64,000 nt of DNA from contig CP060499.1 of assembly GCA_024760525.1 (NCBI GenBank), forward strand, positions 2,108,001-2,172,000, read 5' to 3'. Numbering within the stretch: the stretch's first letter is position 1; every line of letters begins with the position of its first letter. Source of the stretch: Nitrospira sp. GTDB lineage: Bacteria; Nitrospirota; Nitrospiria; Nitrospirales; Nitrospiraceae. The notes under the pieces are model-generated. The model ran no database searches and was not told the origin of the DNA. It saw nothing but the letters and a program-made list of their open reading frames with translations. Below are positions 52,926-61,771 of this stretch, one piece after another. The translations under genes and the position numbers were made by a program.

Positions 52926-54737
52926 CTAGGCAGGAACTGTTTGAGAGGAGGATTGCAATAAAATCTGATCGATTTCCGGTGCGTCGAGCACCTCTTTTTC
53001 AAGCAGCGCTTCCGCCAACGCCTTGAGACTCGTCATCTGTTCGGTCAGGACGCGTTTGGCGCGTTCATAGTTTTCCGTCACAAAGCGTTTGATCTCGAGA
53101 TCTATTTCAAGCGCAACTTGGTCGCTGACATCCCGTTTGGTGGTGAAGTCTCGACCGAGAAATACGGAATCCTCCTTTTGTCCGAACGTCAGCGGACCCA
53201 ACTTCTCACTCATCCCCCATTCACAGACCATTTTTCTGGCAAGGTCCGTAGCACGTTCCAGATCGTTGCCGGCCCCGGTCGTGACATGTTTAAACACAAG
53301 CTCTTCCGCGACACGTCCGCCCATAAGAATGGCCAAGGTGTTGTAAAGGAATTCCTTGGAGTAATTATGCCGATCATCGGTCGGTAACTGCATCGTCACA
53401 CCGAGAGCCCGACCTCTGGGAATAATCGTCACCTTGTGCACCGGATCGGTTCCAGGAAGGAGCTTGGCCATCAAGGCGTGTCCGGCTTCGTGATAGGCCG
53501 TGACCCGCTTTTCCTCCTCGGTGAGAATCATGCTCTTGCGTTCGGCACCCATCATGACCTTGTCTTTGGCCATTTCAAAGTCGATGCTTTCAACTTCTTT
53601 CTTGTTTTGGCGAGCCGCCCACAGCGCGGCTTCGTTCACGAGGTTTTCCAGATCAGCTCCCGAAAATCCAGGTGTCCCTCTGGCGATCTTTTCCAGCTCT
53701 ACATTGGCGGCTACAGGAACCTTTTTTGTGTGAACTTTCAAGATCTCAGAGCGCCCTCGGAGATCCGGGCGATTGACGACCACCTGGCGATCAAACCGAC
53801 CGGGCCTTAGTAAGGCCGGATCGAGCACGTCAGGGCGGTTTGTCGCTGCAACTAAAATGACCCCTTCGGTTGTGTCGAACCCGTCCATTTCTACCAGCAA
53901 CTGATTGAGCGTTTGTTCTCGCTCGTCATGGCCACCGCCGAGGCCTGCGCCTCGCAGTCGGCCGACTGCATCGATCTCATCGATGAAAATGATGCAGGGG
54001 GCATGTTTCTTCCCTTGCTCAAACAAATCACGAACCCGCGAGGCTCCCACGCCGACAAACATCTCGACGAAATCAGACCCGCTGATGCTGAAGAACGGTA
54101 CCCCGGCTTCTCCGGCAATGGCTTTTGCCAGCAAAGTCTTGCCGGTTCCAGGAGGGCCGACGACAAGTACGCCTTTAGGGATGCGCCCGCCGAGCTTTTG
54201 AAATTTCCGAGGGTCTTTCAAGAACTCAATAATCTCAAGGACTTCCTCTTTCGCCTCATCGACGCCGGCCACATCAGAAAATGTGACCTTTTTTCTTTCC
54301 TCCGTCAGCATACGGGCACGGCTTTTTCCAAAGGACAGAGCCTTATTCCCACCAATTTGCATCTGGCGCATCAGGAAGAACCAGAGACCGAGGAAGAGGA
54401 TAAACGGCCCCCATGTGACGAGGAACGTGATATACCAAGGACTTTCGTCCGGTGGCTTGACCTCGATCTGAACGTCCTTTTCGCGAAGAACTTTGACCAG
54501 ATCAGGGTAATCGGCCGAATAGGTACGGATGCGAGTCTTATCCTTCAAGACCCCGCTGATGTGATTGCCTTTTATGATGACTTTCTCAAAGTCACCCTTG
54601 TCGAGCTTCGCCATAAAGTCGCTGAATATCACTTCTTCTTCAGGCGCATGAGTCGGCACACTGAACAAATTAAATAGGAGAATCATGAACAAGCCGACGA
54701 CCACCCAGAAGAGCAAGTTCTTGACCCGGGAATTCAT
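52926..54737 (-). CDS. ftsH: ATP-dependent zinc metalloprotease FtsH
   Basis: A 603-residue membrane-bound AAA protease that degrades misfolded and regulatory membrane proteins. Two transmembrane helices (8-25 and 104-123) flank a small periplasmic domain. The AAA module has VVGPPGTGKT (Walker A, 193-201), FIDEIDAVG (Walker B), and RPGRFDRQVV with the Arg finger. The protease has HEAGH (416-420) and the third zinc ligand in the later region before the coiled C-terminus. AAGGAG precedes the ATG. Its promoter candidate lies 53-82 bp upstream. Confidence 0.97.
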   Translation of the reverse strand: MNSRVKNLLFWVVVGLFMILLFNLFSVPTHAPEEEVIFSDFMAKLDKGDFEKVIIKGNHISGVLKDKTRIRTYSADYPDLVKVLREKDVQIEVKPPDESPWYITFLVTWGPFILFLGLWFFLMRQMQIGGNKALSFGKSRARMLTEERKKVTFSDVAGVDEAKEEVLEIIEFLKDPRKFQKLGGRIPKGVLVVGPPGTGKTLLAKAIAGEAGVPFFSISGSDFVEMFVGVGASRVRDLFEQGKKHAPCIIFIDEIDAVGRLRGAGLGGGHDEREQTLNQLLVEMDGFDTTEGVILVAATNRPDVLDPALLRPGRFDRQVVVNRPDLRGRSEILKVHTKKVPVAANVELEKIARGTPGFSGADLENLVNEAALWAARQNKKEVESIDFEMAKDKVMMGAERKSMILTEEEKRVTAYHEAGHALMAKLLPGTDPVHKVTIIPRGRALGVTMQLPTDDRHNYSKEFLYNTLAILMGGRVAEELVFKHVTTGAGNDLERATDLARKMVCEWGMSEKLGPLTFGQKEDSVFLGRDFTTKRDVSDQVALEIDLEIKRFVTENYERAKRVLTEQMTSLKALAEALLEKEVLDAPEIDQILLQSSSQTVPA

Positions 54738-54789
54738 CCAGTTCTCCTTCGCGACAACGTTGAACGGAACGGACTCATAAATCGAGGTG

Positions 54790-54819
54790 ATGTTAACACA
54801 GCCTGGCGCACATTGACAA
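54790..54819 (-). promoter_or_regulatory. Candidate sigma70 promoter of ftsH
   Basis: On the minus strand TTGTCA (54814-54819) and TAACAT (54790-54795) are 18 bp apart, with 5/6 and 4/6 matches to consensus. They lie in the 99-bp gap between hpt and ftsH, so ftsH may be read from its own start as well as from upstream. Confidence 0.4.
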
Positions 54820-54836
54820 CAGCTCCTTACAAAACT

Positions 54837-55391
54837 CTACTCATCTTGCTGCGCACTCAACTGATCCAGAACCGCCAGGTAAGGAAGATTACGATACTTC
54901 TGTTGATAGTCAAGTCCATACCCGACAACATACTGGTTCGGTATTTTGAAACCGATATACTGTACCTGTACATTGATGACCCGGCGCTCCGGCTTACTCA
55001 GCAACGTGCAGACCTTGATGCTTCTCGGCTTCTGTTTCGCCAACGCCTTCGTCAGATAGTGAACCGTCAATCCCGAGTCGACGATGTCCTCGACAAGCAG
55101 GACATCCTTGCCCTTGATCTTTTCGGTCAGTTCGGTCACGAGTTTCACCGTCCCGGAGGTCCTGGCCCGTGTTCCATAACTCGTCACGACGATAAAATCT
55201 ACCCGCACTGGAATTCGGATGGCTCGTGCCAGATCGGCAAAAAACGCAAACGCCCCCTTTAACACTCCGACAAGCACAAGATCCTTGCCGGCATAGTCGG
55301 CGCTGATCTGTCTTCCCAACTCGCGGATACGGCTCCGCATTTGTTCCTGGGTAACGATCGGTCGTCCAAACATGCGTTCCATCTCATCCAA
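54837..55391 (-). CDS. hpt: Hypoxanthine phosphoribosyltransferase
   Basis: Salvages hypoxanthine or guanine to the nucleotide using PRPP. The protein has 184 residues. VLKGAFAFFADLAR, DFIVVTSYGT and the PRPP-binding VLLVEDIVDSGLTV are diagnostic; IPNQYVVGYGLDYQQKYRNLPYL is the substrate hood. Placed between tilS (9 bp) and ftsH, the tilS-hpt-ftsH order common in many bacteria. Confidence 0.95.
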   Translation of the reverse strand: MDEMERMFGRPIVTQEQMRSRIRELGRQISADYAGKDLVLVGVLKGAFAFFADLARAIRIPVRVDFIVVTSYGTRARTSGTVKLVTELTEKIKGKDVLLVEDIVDSGLTVHYLTKALAKQKPRSIKVCTLLSKPERRVINVQVQYIGFKIPNQYVVGYGLDYQQKYRNLPYLAVLDQLSAQQDE

Positions 55392-55400
55392 TTCCTTCCC

Positions 55401-56837
55401 TTAAGAGAGCTCATCCACGGTCAAGACCAAACAGCGTTCTGTTGCAGCCGTCGGCATCCAGCGTTGATCCTGCCGATAGCCGACGATCCACACGATCCCC
55501 TCGGGAGCCGCCACCACTGGAATACGGGAGCGCGCGGCGACCGGTACTTTGAGATCCGTGAAAAAGTCTTGCAGTTTTTTCGAATGACCTTTCATACCAT
55601 ATGGGTGAAATCGATCGCCCGGCGACCAGGACCGTACCAGCAGCGGCTGGGAAACTCGATCGGCATCCACGACAATCCGATGTTTTCCCAGAGACGCCGG
55701 AACCTGGTCGCGCGCCACACGTTGTACCTGAAGTTGTTGGCCGGTGCTAGGCCACACGAAAGTACCTGGGACGGTCAGTTGCTCCGGAGGTCTGACGTGC
55801 CCTTGTCGGTCAGGCGAGAGCACCTGTGCTTGCCGTGAAATAAATCGCACCTCGTCGCGGCCGACAATGACGCGTCCTTTTGCCACATCAAGGCTTGAAA
55901 CGCGTCCCCGCTTCGAAACCAGACGAATGACTCGATCAATGGTCCGCAGACCAGAGGAGCGATGTTGGGCATGATTCCGGCGGAGCAGGCCGCGGATGAT
56001 ACGCCGTTGCAGAGCAGATGGGAGGTCCAGGAGAACACCACGATCGATCACCCAGCCCCCGGCAGACTCCCATTTCACAGTGGAAGAGGACAAGGCCGTA
56101 GCCTGCTGGTCCAGATAGCGATCATCCTCCCTGCAGATATCGGCTAGCCTGCAGAGCGCATCCGTGCTGGAAGGCACCAGCCGATTCAGAATCGGAACGA
56201 GTTCCTGCCTGATTCGGTTCCGCAAGTAAAGCGGCTTGGCATTGCTCGAGTCCTCGCGAAAGGATATTCCTGCCTGGCGAAGATACGTCGAGATCTCCCG
56301 CCTGCTGGCCTCATACAGCGGCCGAATAACCTTGTCGTCTCGGAACGCCGGCATGCCGGAAAGACCGGTGAGTCCCGACCCACGAAGCAGCCATAACAAG
56401 ACCGTCTCCGCCTGATCATCGGCTGAATGGCCTACGGCGATCCGGTCCGCTCCGCATTCCTCAGCAATCTCGTTGAAAGCCCGATAGCGAAGATCGCGGG
56501 CCATCGCTTGCAGAGATGAATGCTGCAGACCACCGTGAAGCTGGAACCGTCGAACATGGAAGGGGATATTCCGTTCTTTGCACCGAGCCCTTACGAACTC
56601 TTGATCATTGTCCGACTCCGTTCCGCGCAATCCATAATTGCAGTGAACGGCCGTCAGTTTCAGCGACCAGCTCGGACGAAGGCAATCCAGGAGCGACAGC
56701 AAGGCTATGGAATCAGCACCGCCGGAAACGGCGACCAATAGGTGCTGTCCACGTTGGAAGAGATTCCTCGATCGAATCGTATGGAGAACGCCGTGCAGTA
56801 GAGGAGGCCACGCCGTTTTGCCGAGAGATTTTTTCAT
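55401..56837 (-). CDS. tilS: tRNA(Ile)-lysidine synthase
   Basis: Attaches lysine to C34 of the AUA-reading tRNA(Ile), changing its charging and codon reading. The protein has 478 residues from ATG 56837. LLVAVSGGADSIALLSLL is the PP-loop ATP site, followed by AVHCNYGLRGTESDNDQEFV and RIAVGHSADDQAETVLLWLLRGSGLTGLSGM. The C-terminal domain (SWSPGDRFHPYGMKGHSKKLQDFFTDLKVP) is complete. GGAGGT at the end of ribF would suit TTG 56849 better than the ATG, so a four-residue longer form is possible. Sixteen bp separate it from ribF. Confidence 0.93.
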   Translation of the reverse strand: MKKSLGKTAWPPLLHGVLHTIRSRNLFQRGQHLLVAVSGGADSIALLSLLDCLRPSWSLKLTAVHCNYGLRGTESDNDQEFVRARCKERNIPFHVRRFQLHGGLQHSSLQAMARDLRYRAFNEIAEECGADRIAVGHSADDQAETVLLWLLRGSGLTGLSGMPAFRDDKVIRPLYEASRREISTYLRQAGISFREDSSNAKPLYLRNRIRQELVPILNRLVPSSTDALCRLADICREDDRYLDQQATALSSSTVKWESAGGWVIDRGVLLDLPSALQRRIIRGLLRRNHAQHRSSGLRTIDRVIRLVSKRGRVSSLDVAKGRVIVGRDEVRFISRQAQVLSPDRQGHVRPPEQLTVPGTFVWPSTGQQLQVQRVARDQVPASLGKHRIVVDADRVSQPLLVRSWSPGDRFHPYGMKGHSKKLQDFFTDLKVPVAARSRIPVVAAPEGIVWIVGYRQDQRWMPTAATERCLVLTVDELS

Positions 56838-56853
56838 GGCAGGGTGCAATGAG

Positions 56854-57801
56854 TCATCGACCTCCGATGGTTTGATGATGTTGACGCAGCATGCTCCTTG
56901 CTGACTCCGTGTCGGACGCAATCTGCCGGCTCAGAGCGTCTTCTCCGTCGAATCGAACGTCACCTCGAATACGCCCGATGAACTCAACAGTGAGCGATCG
57001 TCCATACAACTCATGCGTTCCGTCTAGGATCGATACTTCCAATAGACGCTCTCCTCCATCAAAGGTCGGTCTTGTCCCAATATACGCGACCGAATCGTGC
57101 CGCTCCTGATCGATGATCGTGATGGAGGCATAGATTCCGTCGGCAGGAGCCACGCGCTCCGGAGGCAGTCGAAGGTTCGCCGTTGGCCATCCCAGCGTCC
57201 GCCCCCTCCCTTCGCCGGGTAATACGACACCGCTGAGCGCATATTGGCGGCCAAGCAAAACAGCGGCTTGATCGACCTGTCCTTTAATAACGAGCTGTCT
57301 GATTCTTGTCGAGCTGACGACTCCTCCATCGATGGTCACAGGAGGCATGGGGTGGACGAGGAAATCAAGCCGTTCGCCGAGCGCGATCAAATCGCTGATG
57401 TTTCCCGCTCGCTTGTGTCCGAAGGCAAAGTGTTGTCCGACGAAGATCTCCTTCAATCCAAGCCCCTTGGATAGAATCCGTTCAGCAAACTCTTCCGGAG
57501 AAAGTGCGGCAAATGTTTGGGTGAACTCCAGGAAGACCACTTCATCGATTCCTGCTCGTTCAAAACGAGCGAGCTTCTCCTCCTTATCAGTCAAAAACCG
57601 TAGGTCAACATGAGGAGCCAGGATTTTCGCCGGGTGAGGATCGAAGGTCAGCACAACCGCCGTGCCCTGGGCTCGGCGCGCCGAATCGACCACTTGTTTC
57701 AAGAGAGTATGATGGCCGATGTGATGTCCGTCGAAGTTCCCGATGGTTCCCACGGGATACGGCCGCACCGTCTCGCCCGAATATCCACGGGTGACTTTCA
57801 T
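56854..57801 (-). CDS. ribF: Bifunctional riboflavin kinase / FAD synthetase
   Basis: Phosphorylates riboflavin to FMN and adenylates FMN to FAD. The protein has 315 residues. VGTIGNFDGHHIGHHTLL is the nucleotidyltransferase motif, and VDLRFLTDKEEKLARFERAGIDEVVFLEFT and FVGQHFAFGHKRAGN are conserved. VVLPGEGRGRTLGWPTANLRLP opens the flavokinase domain. The start ATG is followed by a family-like N-terminus; hemB ends 6 bp upstream. Confidence 0.95.
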   Translation of the reverse strand: MKVTRGYSGETVRPYPVGTIGNFDGHHIGHHTLLKQVVDSARRAQGTAVVLTFDPHPAKILAPHVDLRFLTDKEEKLARFERAGIDEVVFLEFTQTFAALSPEEFAERILSKGLGLKEIFVGQHFAFGHKRAGNISDLIALGERLDFLVHPMPPVTIDGGVVSSTRIRQLVIKGQVDQAAVLLGRQYALSGVVLPGEGRGRTLGWPTANLRLPPERVAPADGIYASITIIDQERHDSVAYIGTRPTFDGGERLLEVSILDGTHELYGRSLTVEFIGRIRGDVRFDGEDALSRQIASDTESARSMLRQHHQTIGGR

Positions 57802-57807
57802 CTTCGA

Positions 57808-58779
57808 TCAATGAAGCAGCCTGACGGCGTCCTTCGCGAAATAAGACAGGATCAGGTCAGCTCCCGCCCGCTTGATCGCCAGCAACGACTCCATCATCGC
57901 GCGTGATTCGTCGAGCCAACCCGCCCTCGCGGCCGCTTTGATCATGCTGTACTCGCCGCTCACTTGATAAGCGGCGATCGGACGGAGCGTACGCGCGCGC
58001 GCGGCCGCGATGATGTCCAGATACGGCAACGCCGGCTTGACCATGACGATATCGGCACCCTCTTCGACGTCGAGATCGATCTCGATCATCGCCTCGCGCC
58101 CGTTTGCCGGGTCCATTTGATACGATTGCCGGTCTCCGAATTGAGGGCTGGAGAAGGCCGCGTCACGAAACGGGGCATAAAAACATGAGGAGAATTTGGC
58201 GGCATAGGCCATGATCGGCGTTTCGGAGAATCCCGACTGATCCAATTCGCGCCTGATGGCGGCAACACGACCATCCATCATATCCGATGGCGCCACCATG
58301 TCGGCTCCGGCTTCGGCATGCGTGCGGGCCATGGCGGTGAGACATTCGAGAGTCTCGTCGTTGAGAATTTTCCCTTCCCTGACGATCCCGCAGTGTCCAT
58401 GGTTCGTATATTCGTCAATGCACACATCGGTAATGACCATCACCCCCGGCACCGCATGCTTGACCGCTCTGATCGCCCGCTGCACGATCCCGTCGGGGTC
58501 CCACCCCGAGCTGCCGCGCTCGTCTTTGTGCGCCGGAATACCGAATAAAATAATCGCCGGAATCCCCAAGGCGTGAATGTCGCCGGCTTCTTTGACCAGC
58601 AAATCGATCGACAGCCGGAATTGACCCGGCATCGACGCGATTTCCTCGCGGCGATCCTGGCCTTCGACCACAAACAGCGGATAGATGAAGTTTGCGGGAG
58701 AAAGTGTCGTCTCACACACCATTCGCCGCAGCGATGCATGTTGTCTCAGCCGCCGAAGTCGCTGAATAGGAAACGCCAT
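57808..58779 (-). CDS. hemB: Porphobilinogen synthase (delta-aminolevulinate dehydratase)
   Basis: Condenses two 5-aminolevulinates to porphobilinogen. The protein has 323 residues. The Schiff-base lysines lie in AYAAKFSSCFYAPF (Lys195) and VMVKPALPYLD (Lys248). The metal loop reads DVCIDEYTNHGHCG: Cys120 and Cys130 of zinc enzymes are kept, but the middle Cys122 is Asp, so metal use may be mixed. PGVMVITD and the DSGF region are normal. It follows the CBS gene by 8 bp. Confidence 0.95.
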   Translation of the reverse strand: MAFPIQRLRRLRQHASLRRMVCETTLSPANFIYPLFVVEGQDRREEIASMPGQFRLSIDLLVKEAGDIHALGIPAIILFGIPAHKDERGSSGWDPDGIVQRAIRAVKHAVPGVMVITDVCIDEYTNHGHCGIVREGKILNDETLECLTAMARTHAEAGADMVAPSDMMDGRVAAIRRELDQSGFSETPIMAYAAKFSSCFYAPFRDAAFSSPQFGDRQSYQMDPANGREAMIEIDLDVEEGADIVMVKPALPYLDIIAAARARTLRPIAAYQVSGEYSMIKAAARAGWLDESRAMMESLLAIKRAGADLILSYFAKDAVRLLH

Positions 58780-58787
58780 AGCTCGCC

Positions 58788-59180
58788 TTACTTTCGCGGG
58801 AGGTTCGTCAAAAAGACGACGAGATCGCGAACAGAAATGATCCCGACCAGCTTCCCGTCGCGCGAGACGCCGAGATGGCGGAGATGGGATTGTGCCATCA
58901 AATCGTTGGCGTCGAGCAGCGTCTTGCTCTCTTCAATGGTCATGATCGGCGCCGACATGATTTGCTCGACCGTCGTCTTGGTGGCATCCGCTCCGGCCGC
59001 AACCACCCGGCGCATCATGTCCGTATCCGTTATGATTCCGATAATCTCGCGATCGTTGGTCACGAACAAACTGCCGATCCCGCGGTCGCGCATGATGCGG
59101 GCGGCCGTCTGTGTGTCCGTATCACGGGGCACCGTCACAAACTTTTCTCGCGGAATCATAAAGGATTTTACAGGAACCAT
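58788..59180 (-). CDS. Tandem CBS-domain protein
   Basis: The protein has 130 residues and two CBS motifs. The first has TDTQTAARIMRDRGIGSLFVTNDREIIGIITDTDMMRRVVA; the second has SKTLLDANDLMAQSHLRHLGVSRDGKLVGIISVRDLVVFL. Such stand-alone pairs bind adenine nucleotides and often regulate another protein. It has no catalytic domain. Its place between cobA-hemD and hemB suggests a link to haem synthesis or only shared transcription. GGAGG lies before its ATG. Confidence 0.85.
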   Translation of the reverse strand: MVPVKSFMIPREKFVTVPRDTDTQTAARIMRDRGIGSLFVTNDREIIGIITDTDMMRRVVAAGADATKTTVEQIMSAPIMTIEESKTLLDANDLMAQSHLRHLGVSRDGKLVGIISVRDLVVFLTNLPRK

Positions 59181-59226
59181 TTCACCGTCCTCCTTTCACA
59201 TGACAACCATACACGCCGCATCCTCG

Positions 59227-60798
59227 TTACTGCTGCAGCGCTCCCATGGGGGCTTCCTCGCGGCTACCGTAATGGTGGGCGATCGCGTCCACCAGAGCCG
59301 GAATCGTATTCTCTCTCGGCATGATCGAGACCGTCAAACCATATTCTTCCACTGTCTTGGCCGTGATGGGTCCGATACATGCGATCGCGACGGATCGCAA
59401 GAGCGGTTGGACGGGTTCGATACCGCCCAGCATGGCGACAAAATTGCGCACCGTGGAAGAGCTCGTGAACGTGACAATATGGATCCGCCGATCCATGAGC
59501 TCTTGGCGCCATCCTTCTGCATCCTGAGCGGGGACCAGCGTTCGATACACGGAAACGACATCGACGCGAGCGCCACAGTGACGAAGCTCGTCCGGCAAGA
59601 GTTCTCGGGCCACCTCCGCACGAGGAATCAGAACACGGACCCGCGACAGGTCTTCCTGCTTCAGGACTTCCAGTACGCCTTCTGCCTGATAGTCCGCCGG
59701 AACCACATCAGCTCTGAGACCGAACCGCTCCAGTTCTTGAGCCGTGCGGGGTCCGATACAGCAGAGCCGGCGGCCGGCCAGACAGCGTGAGTCCAGCCCT
59801 TGGGCCAACAGCCGAGTCATGAACCGGTCCACTCCGTTCACACTGGTGAAAATCACCCAATCGTACGTGCCGATCTCGGAAATGGCGCGATCGACCGCAG
59901 TCCATTCCGCCGGGTGGGCAATCGTGATGGTCGGGGCTTCGACCGGTTCTGCGCCATATCTGGCCAATCGGACGGCTAAGTCAACGGCCTGTTCCTTTGC
60001 CCGCGTCATCAAGACTCGTTTTCCGAACAGCGGCCGCTGCTCAAACCAGTTCAGCTGCGTCCTCAGCCGGACCACTTCACCTACCACGATGACGGTCGGT
60101 GGTTCCATGTGTGCCGACTCGGCTTTTTCGGTGATGTCGGCCAACGTGCCGACGAGCGTGTGCTGTACAGCCCTCGTTCCCCAGCGAATGATCGCGACGG
60201 GGGTGGATGCCGGCCGCCCTTCCGCCATCAAATTGGTCACAATCCCAGGAAGATTTTTCATGCCCATCAGAAAGACGAGTGTGCCCTGGCTCGTCGCAAG
60301 CCGCGGCCATTCCAAAGCCGTCGACGGTTTCTCGGGATCTTCGTGCCCGGTGACGATCGTCAGCGTGGAGGCCAAGGTTCGGTGCGTGACGGGAATACCG
60401 GCATAGGCAGGCACCGCGACTGCGGCGGTGACTCCTGGGACGACTTCAAATTCAACTCCCGCTGACGCCAGAGCTTCCGCTTCTTCCCCTCCCCGTCCGA
60501 AGACAAACGGATCTCCTCCTTTCAATCGCACGACCACGTTCCCGGCCCGTGCGCGTTCAACGAGAAGGCGATTGATGGATTCTTGTTCCGGATATTTCCC
60601 TCTGCCGCGCCGGCCGACATACACTCGTTCGGCGTGATCCTGGACGTGCGCCAGCAGCGCGGGGTTCGCAAGATAATCGTACAGAACCACGTCGGCCAGT
60701 TCGAGACACTCTTTTCCACGAAGCGTCAGAAGTCCCGGATCTCCGGGACCGGCGCCGACCAAATACACCTTGCCTTTGGTTCGCTGCATCGTGATCAC
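59227..60798 (-). CDS. cobA-hemD: Fused uroporphyrinogen-III C-methyltransferase / uroporphyrinogen-III synthase
   Basis: The protein has 523 residues. Residues 1 to about 250 are SUMT (CobA): KVYLVGAGPGDPGLLTLRG, VVRLKGGDPFVFGRGGEEAE, VVPGVTAAVAVPAYAGIPVTHR and IRWGTRAVQHTLVGTL. From about 260 it is HemD: LFGKRVLMTRAKEQA, DWVIFTSVNGVDRF, CIGPRTAQELERFGL, and TFTSSSTVRNFV. It closes the tetrapyrrole ring, and methylation can divert it to sirohaem, cobalamin or haem d1. GTG 60798 overlaps the hemC stop by GTGA; ATG 60789 is the alternative. Confidence 0.95.
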   Translation of the reverse strand: MITMQRTKGKVYLVGAGPGDPGLLTLRGKECLELADVVLYDYLANPALLAHVQDHAERVYVGRRGRGKYPEQESINRLLVERARAGNVVVRLKGGDPFVFGRGGEEAEALASAGVEFEVVPGVTAAVAVPAYAGIPVTHRTLASTLTIVTGHEDPEKPSTALEWPRLATSQGTLVFLMGMKNLPGIVTNLMAEGRPASTPVAIIRWGTRAVQHTLVGTLADITEKAESAHMEPPTVIVVGEVVRLRTQLNWFEQRPLFGKRVLMTRAKEQAVDLAVRLARYGAEPVEAPTITIAHPAEWTAVDRAISEIGTYDWVIFTSVNGVDRFMTRLLAQGLDSRCLAGRRLCCIGPRTAQELERFGLRADVVPADYQAEGVLEVLKQEDLSRVRVLIPRAEVARELLPDELRHCGARVDVVSVYRTLVPAQDAEGWRQELMDRRIHIVTFTSSSTVRNFVAMLGGIEPVQPLLRSVAIACIGPITAKTVEEYGLTVSIMPRENTIPALVDAIAHHYGSREEAPMGALQQ

Positions 60799-61742
60799 GC
60801 CGACCCGTAAATTTCACGGAGGATCTTGTCTCCCCCCCGCGTCAACAGTCGTTCGGCCAAGCGCACGCCCAGAGCATGCGCCTGCTGGCGCACGCCTTCG
60901 ATTTGTTCGCGAATGATGGTCTTGCCGTCGACACTGGCGACCAGTCCATCCAATACCAGTCGTTCACCGGACAATATGGCATGCGCGGCGATCGGCACCT
61001 GACAGCCCCCCTCCAGACGATGCAGAAAGGCGCGCTCGGCCGTCACGGTCGTATGGGTGGGCTCATCATTGAGTCGCAACAAAATGGAACGAACGAATTG
61101 ATCATTGGTCCGACCTTCGATCCCCAGCGCTCCTTGTCCGATCGCCGGCAAACTGAGGATGGGTGGAAGATATTCCGTGATACTCTGAGACCACGCCAAC
61201 CGATGCAGACCCGCGGCCGCCAACACGATGGCGTCGAACTGTCCCTCTTTGAGTTTTCTCAGCCGTGTATCCAGGTTGCCGCGCAGCATCGTAATCTTCA
61301 GATCCGGCCTGGCGTGTAACAACTGGGCCTGGCGTCGGAGACTGGCCGTTCCGACCGTCGCCCCCAAGGGAAGAGTACTGAATGAGTGCCCTTCCCGGCT
61401 GATCAAGGCATCGCGCGCATCTTCGCGTGGAGGGACGCAGAGAATCTCGAGCCCGTCGGGCAGCTGCGCGGGAACGTCTTTCATGCTGTGAACGGCAAAA
61501 TCGATTTCACCGGTGAGCAACGCATCTTCGATTTCTTTGACGAACAGGCCCTTCCCCCCGATTTTCGCCAATGGCACGTCGACGATCTTGTCACCGGACG
61601 TCTGAATCTTTCGCAGCATGACACGGATTTCCGGCGCGACCTCCTGAATTTTGGATTGAAACCATTCGCTTTGACATAGCGCCAACTTGCTCCCGCGCGT
61701 TCCAAGCACCAGGGTTGAGCGTTGACCGTTCTCCGTCGACAC
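60795..61742 (-). CDS. hemC: Hydroxymethylbilane synthase (porphobilinogen deaminase)
   Basis: Joins four porphobilinogens to a linear tetrapyrrole. The protein has 315 residues. LVLGTRGSKLALCQSEW, VHSMKDVPAQLP, VGTASLRRQAQLL, MLRGNLDTRLRKL and the dipyrromethane-cofactor Cys in RLEGGCQVPIAAHA are all present. A short N-terminus MSTENGQRST precedes the fold. It follows hemA by 29 bp. Confidence 0.97.
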   Translation of the reverse strand: MSTENGQRSTLVLGTRGSKLALCQSEWFQSKIQEVAPEIRVMLRKIQTSGDKIVDVPLAKIGGKGLFVKEIEDALLTGEIDFAVHSMKDVPAQLPDGLEILCVPPREDARDALISREGHSFSTLPLGATVGTASLRRQAQLLHARPDLKITMLRGNLDTRLRKLKEGQFDAIVLAAAGLHRLAWSQSITEYLPPILSLPAIGQGALGIEGRTNDQFVRSILLRLNDEPTHTTVTAERAFLHRLEGGCQVPIAAHAILSGERLVLDGLVASVDGKTIIREQIEGVRQQAHALGVRLAERLLTRGGDKILREIYGSA

Positions 61743-61771
61743 GAGAGGCTCCTTTTCCTTTCACCCGCGGA

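Noticed and set aside
58573..59790. 405-codon plus-strand ORF across hemB, CBS and cobA-hemD
   Set aside because: It spans three well-supported minus-strand genes and shows no domain of its own.
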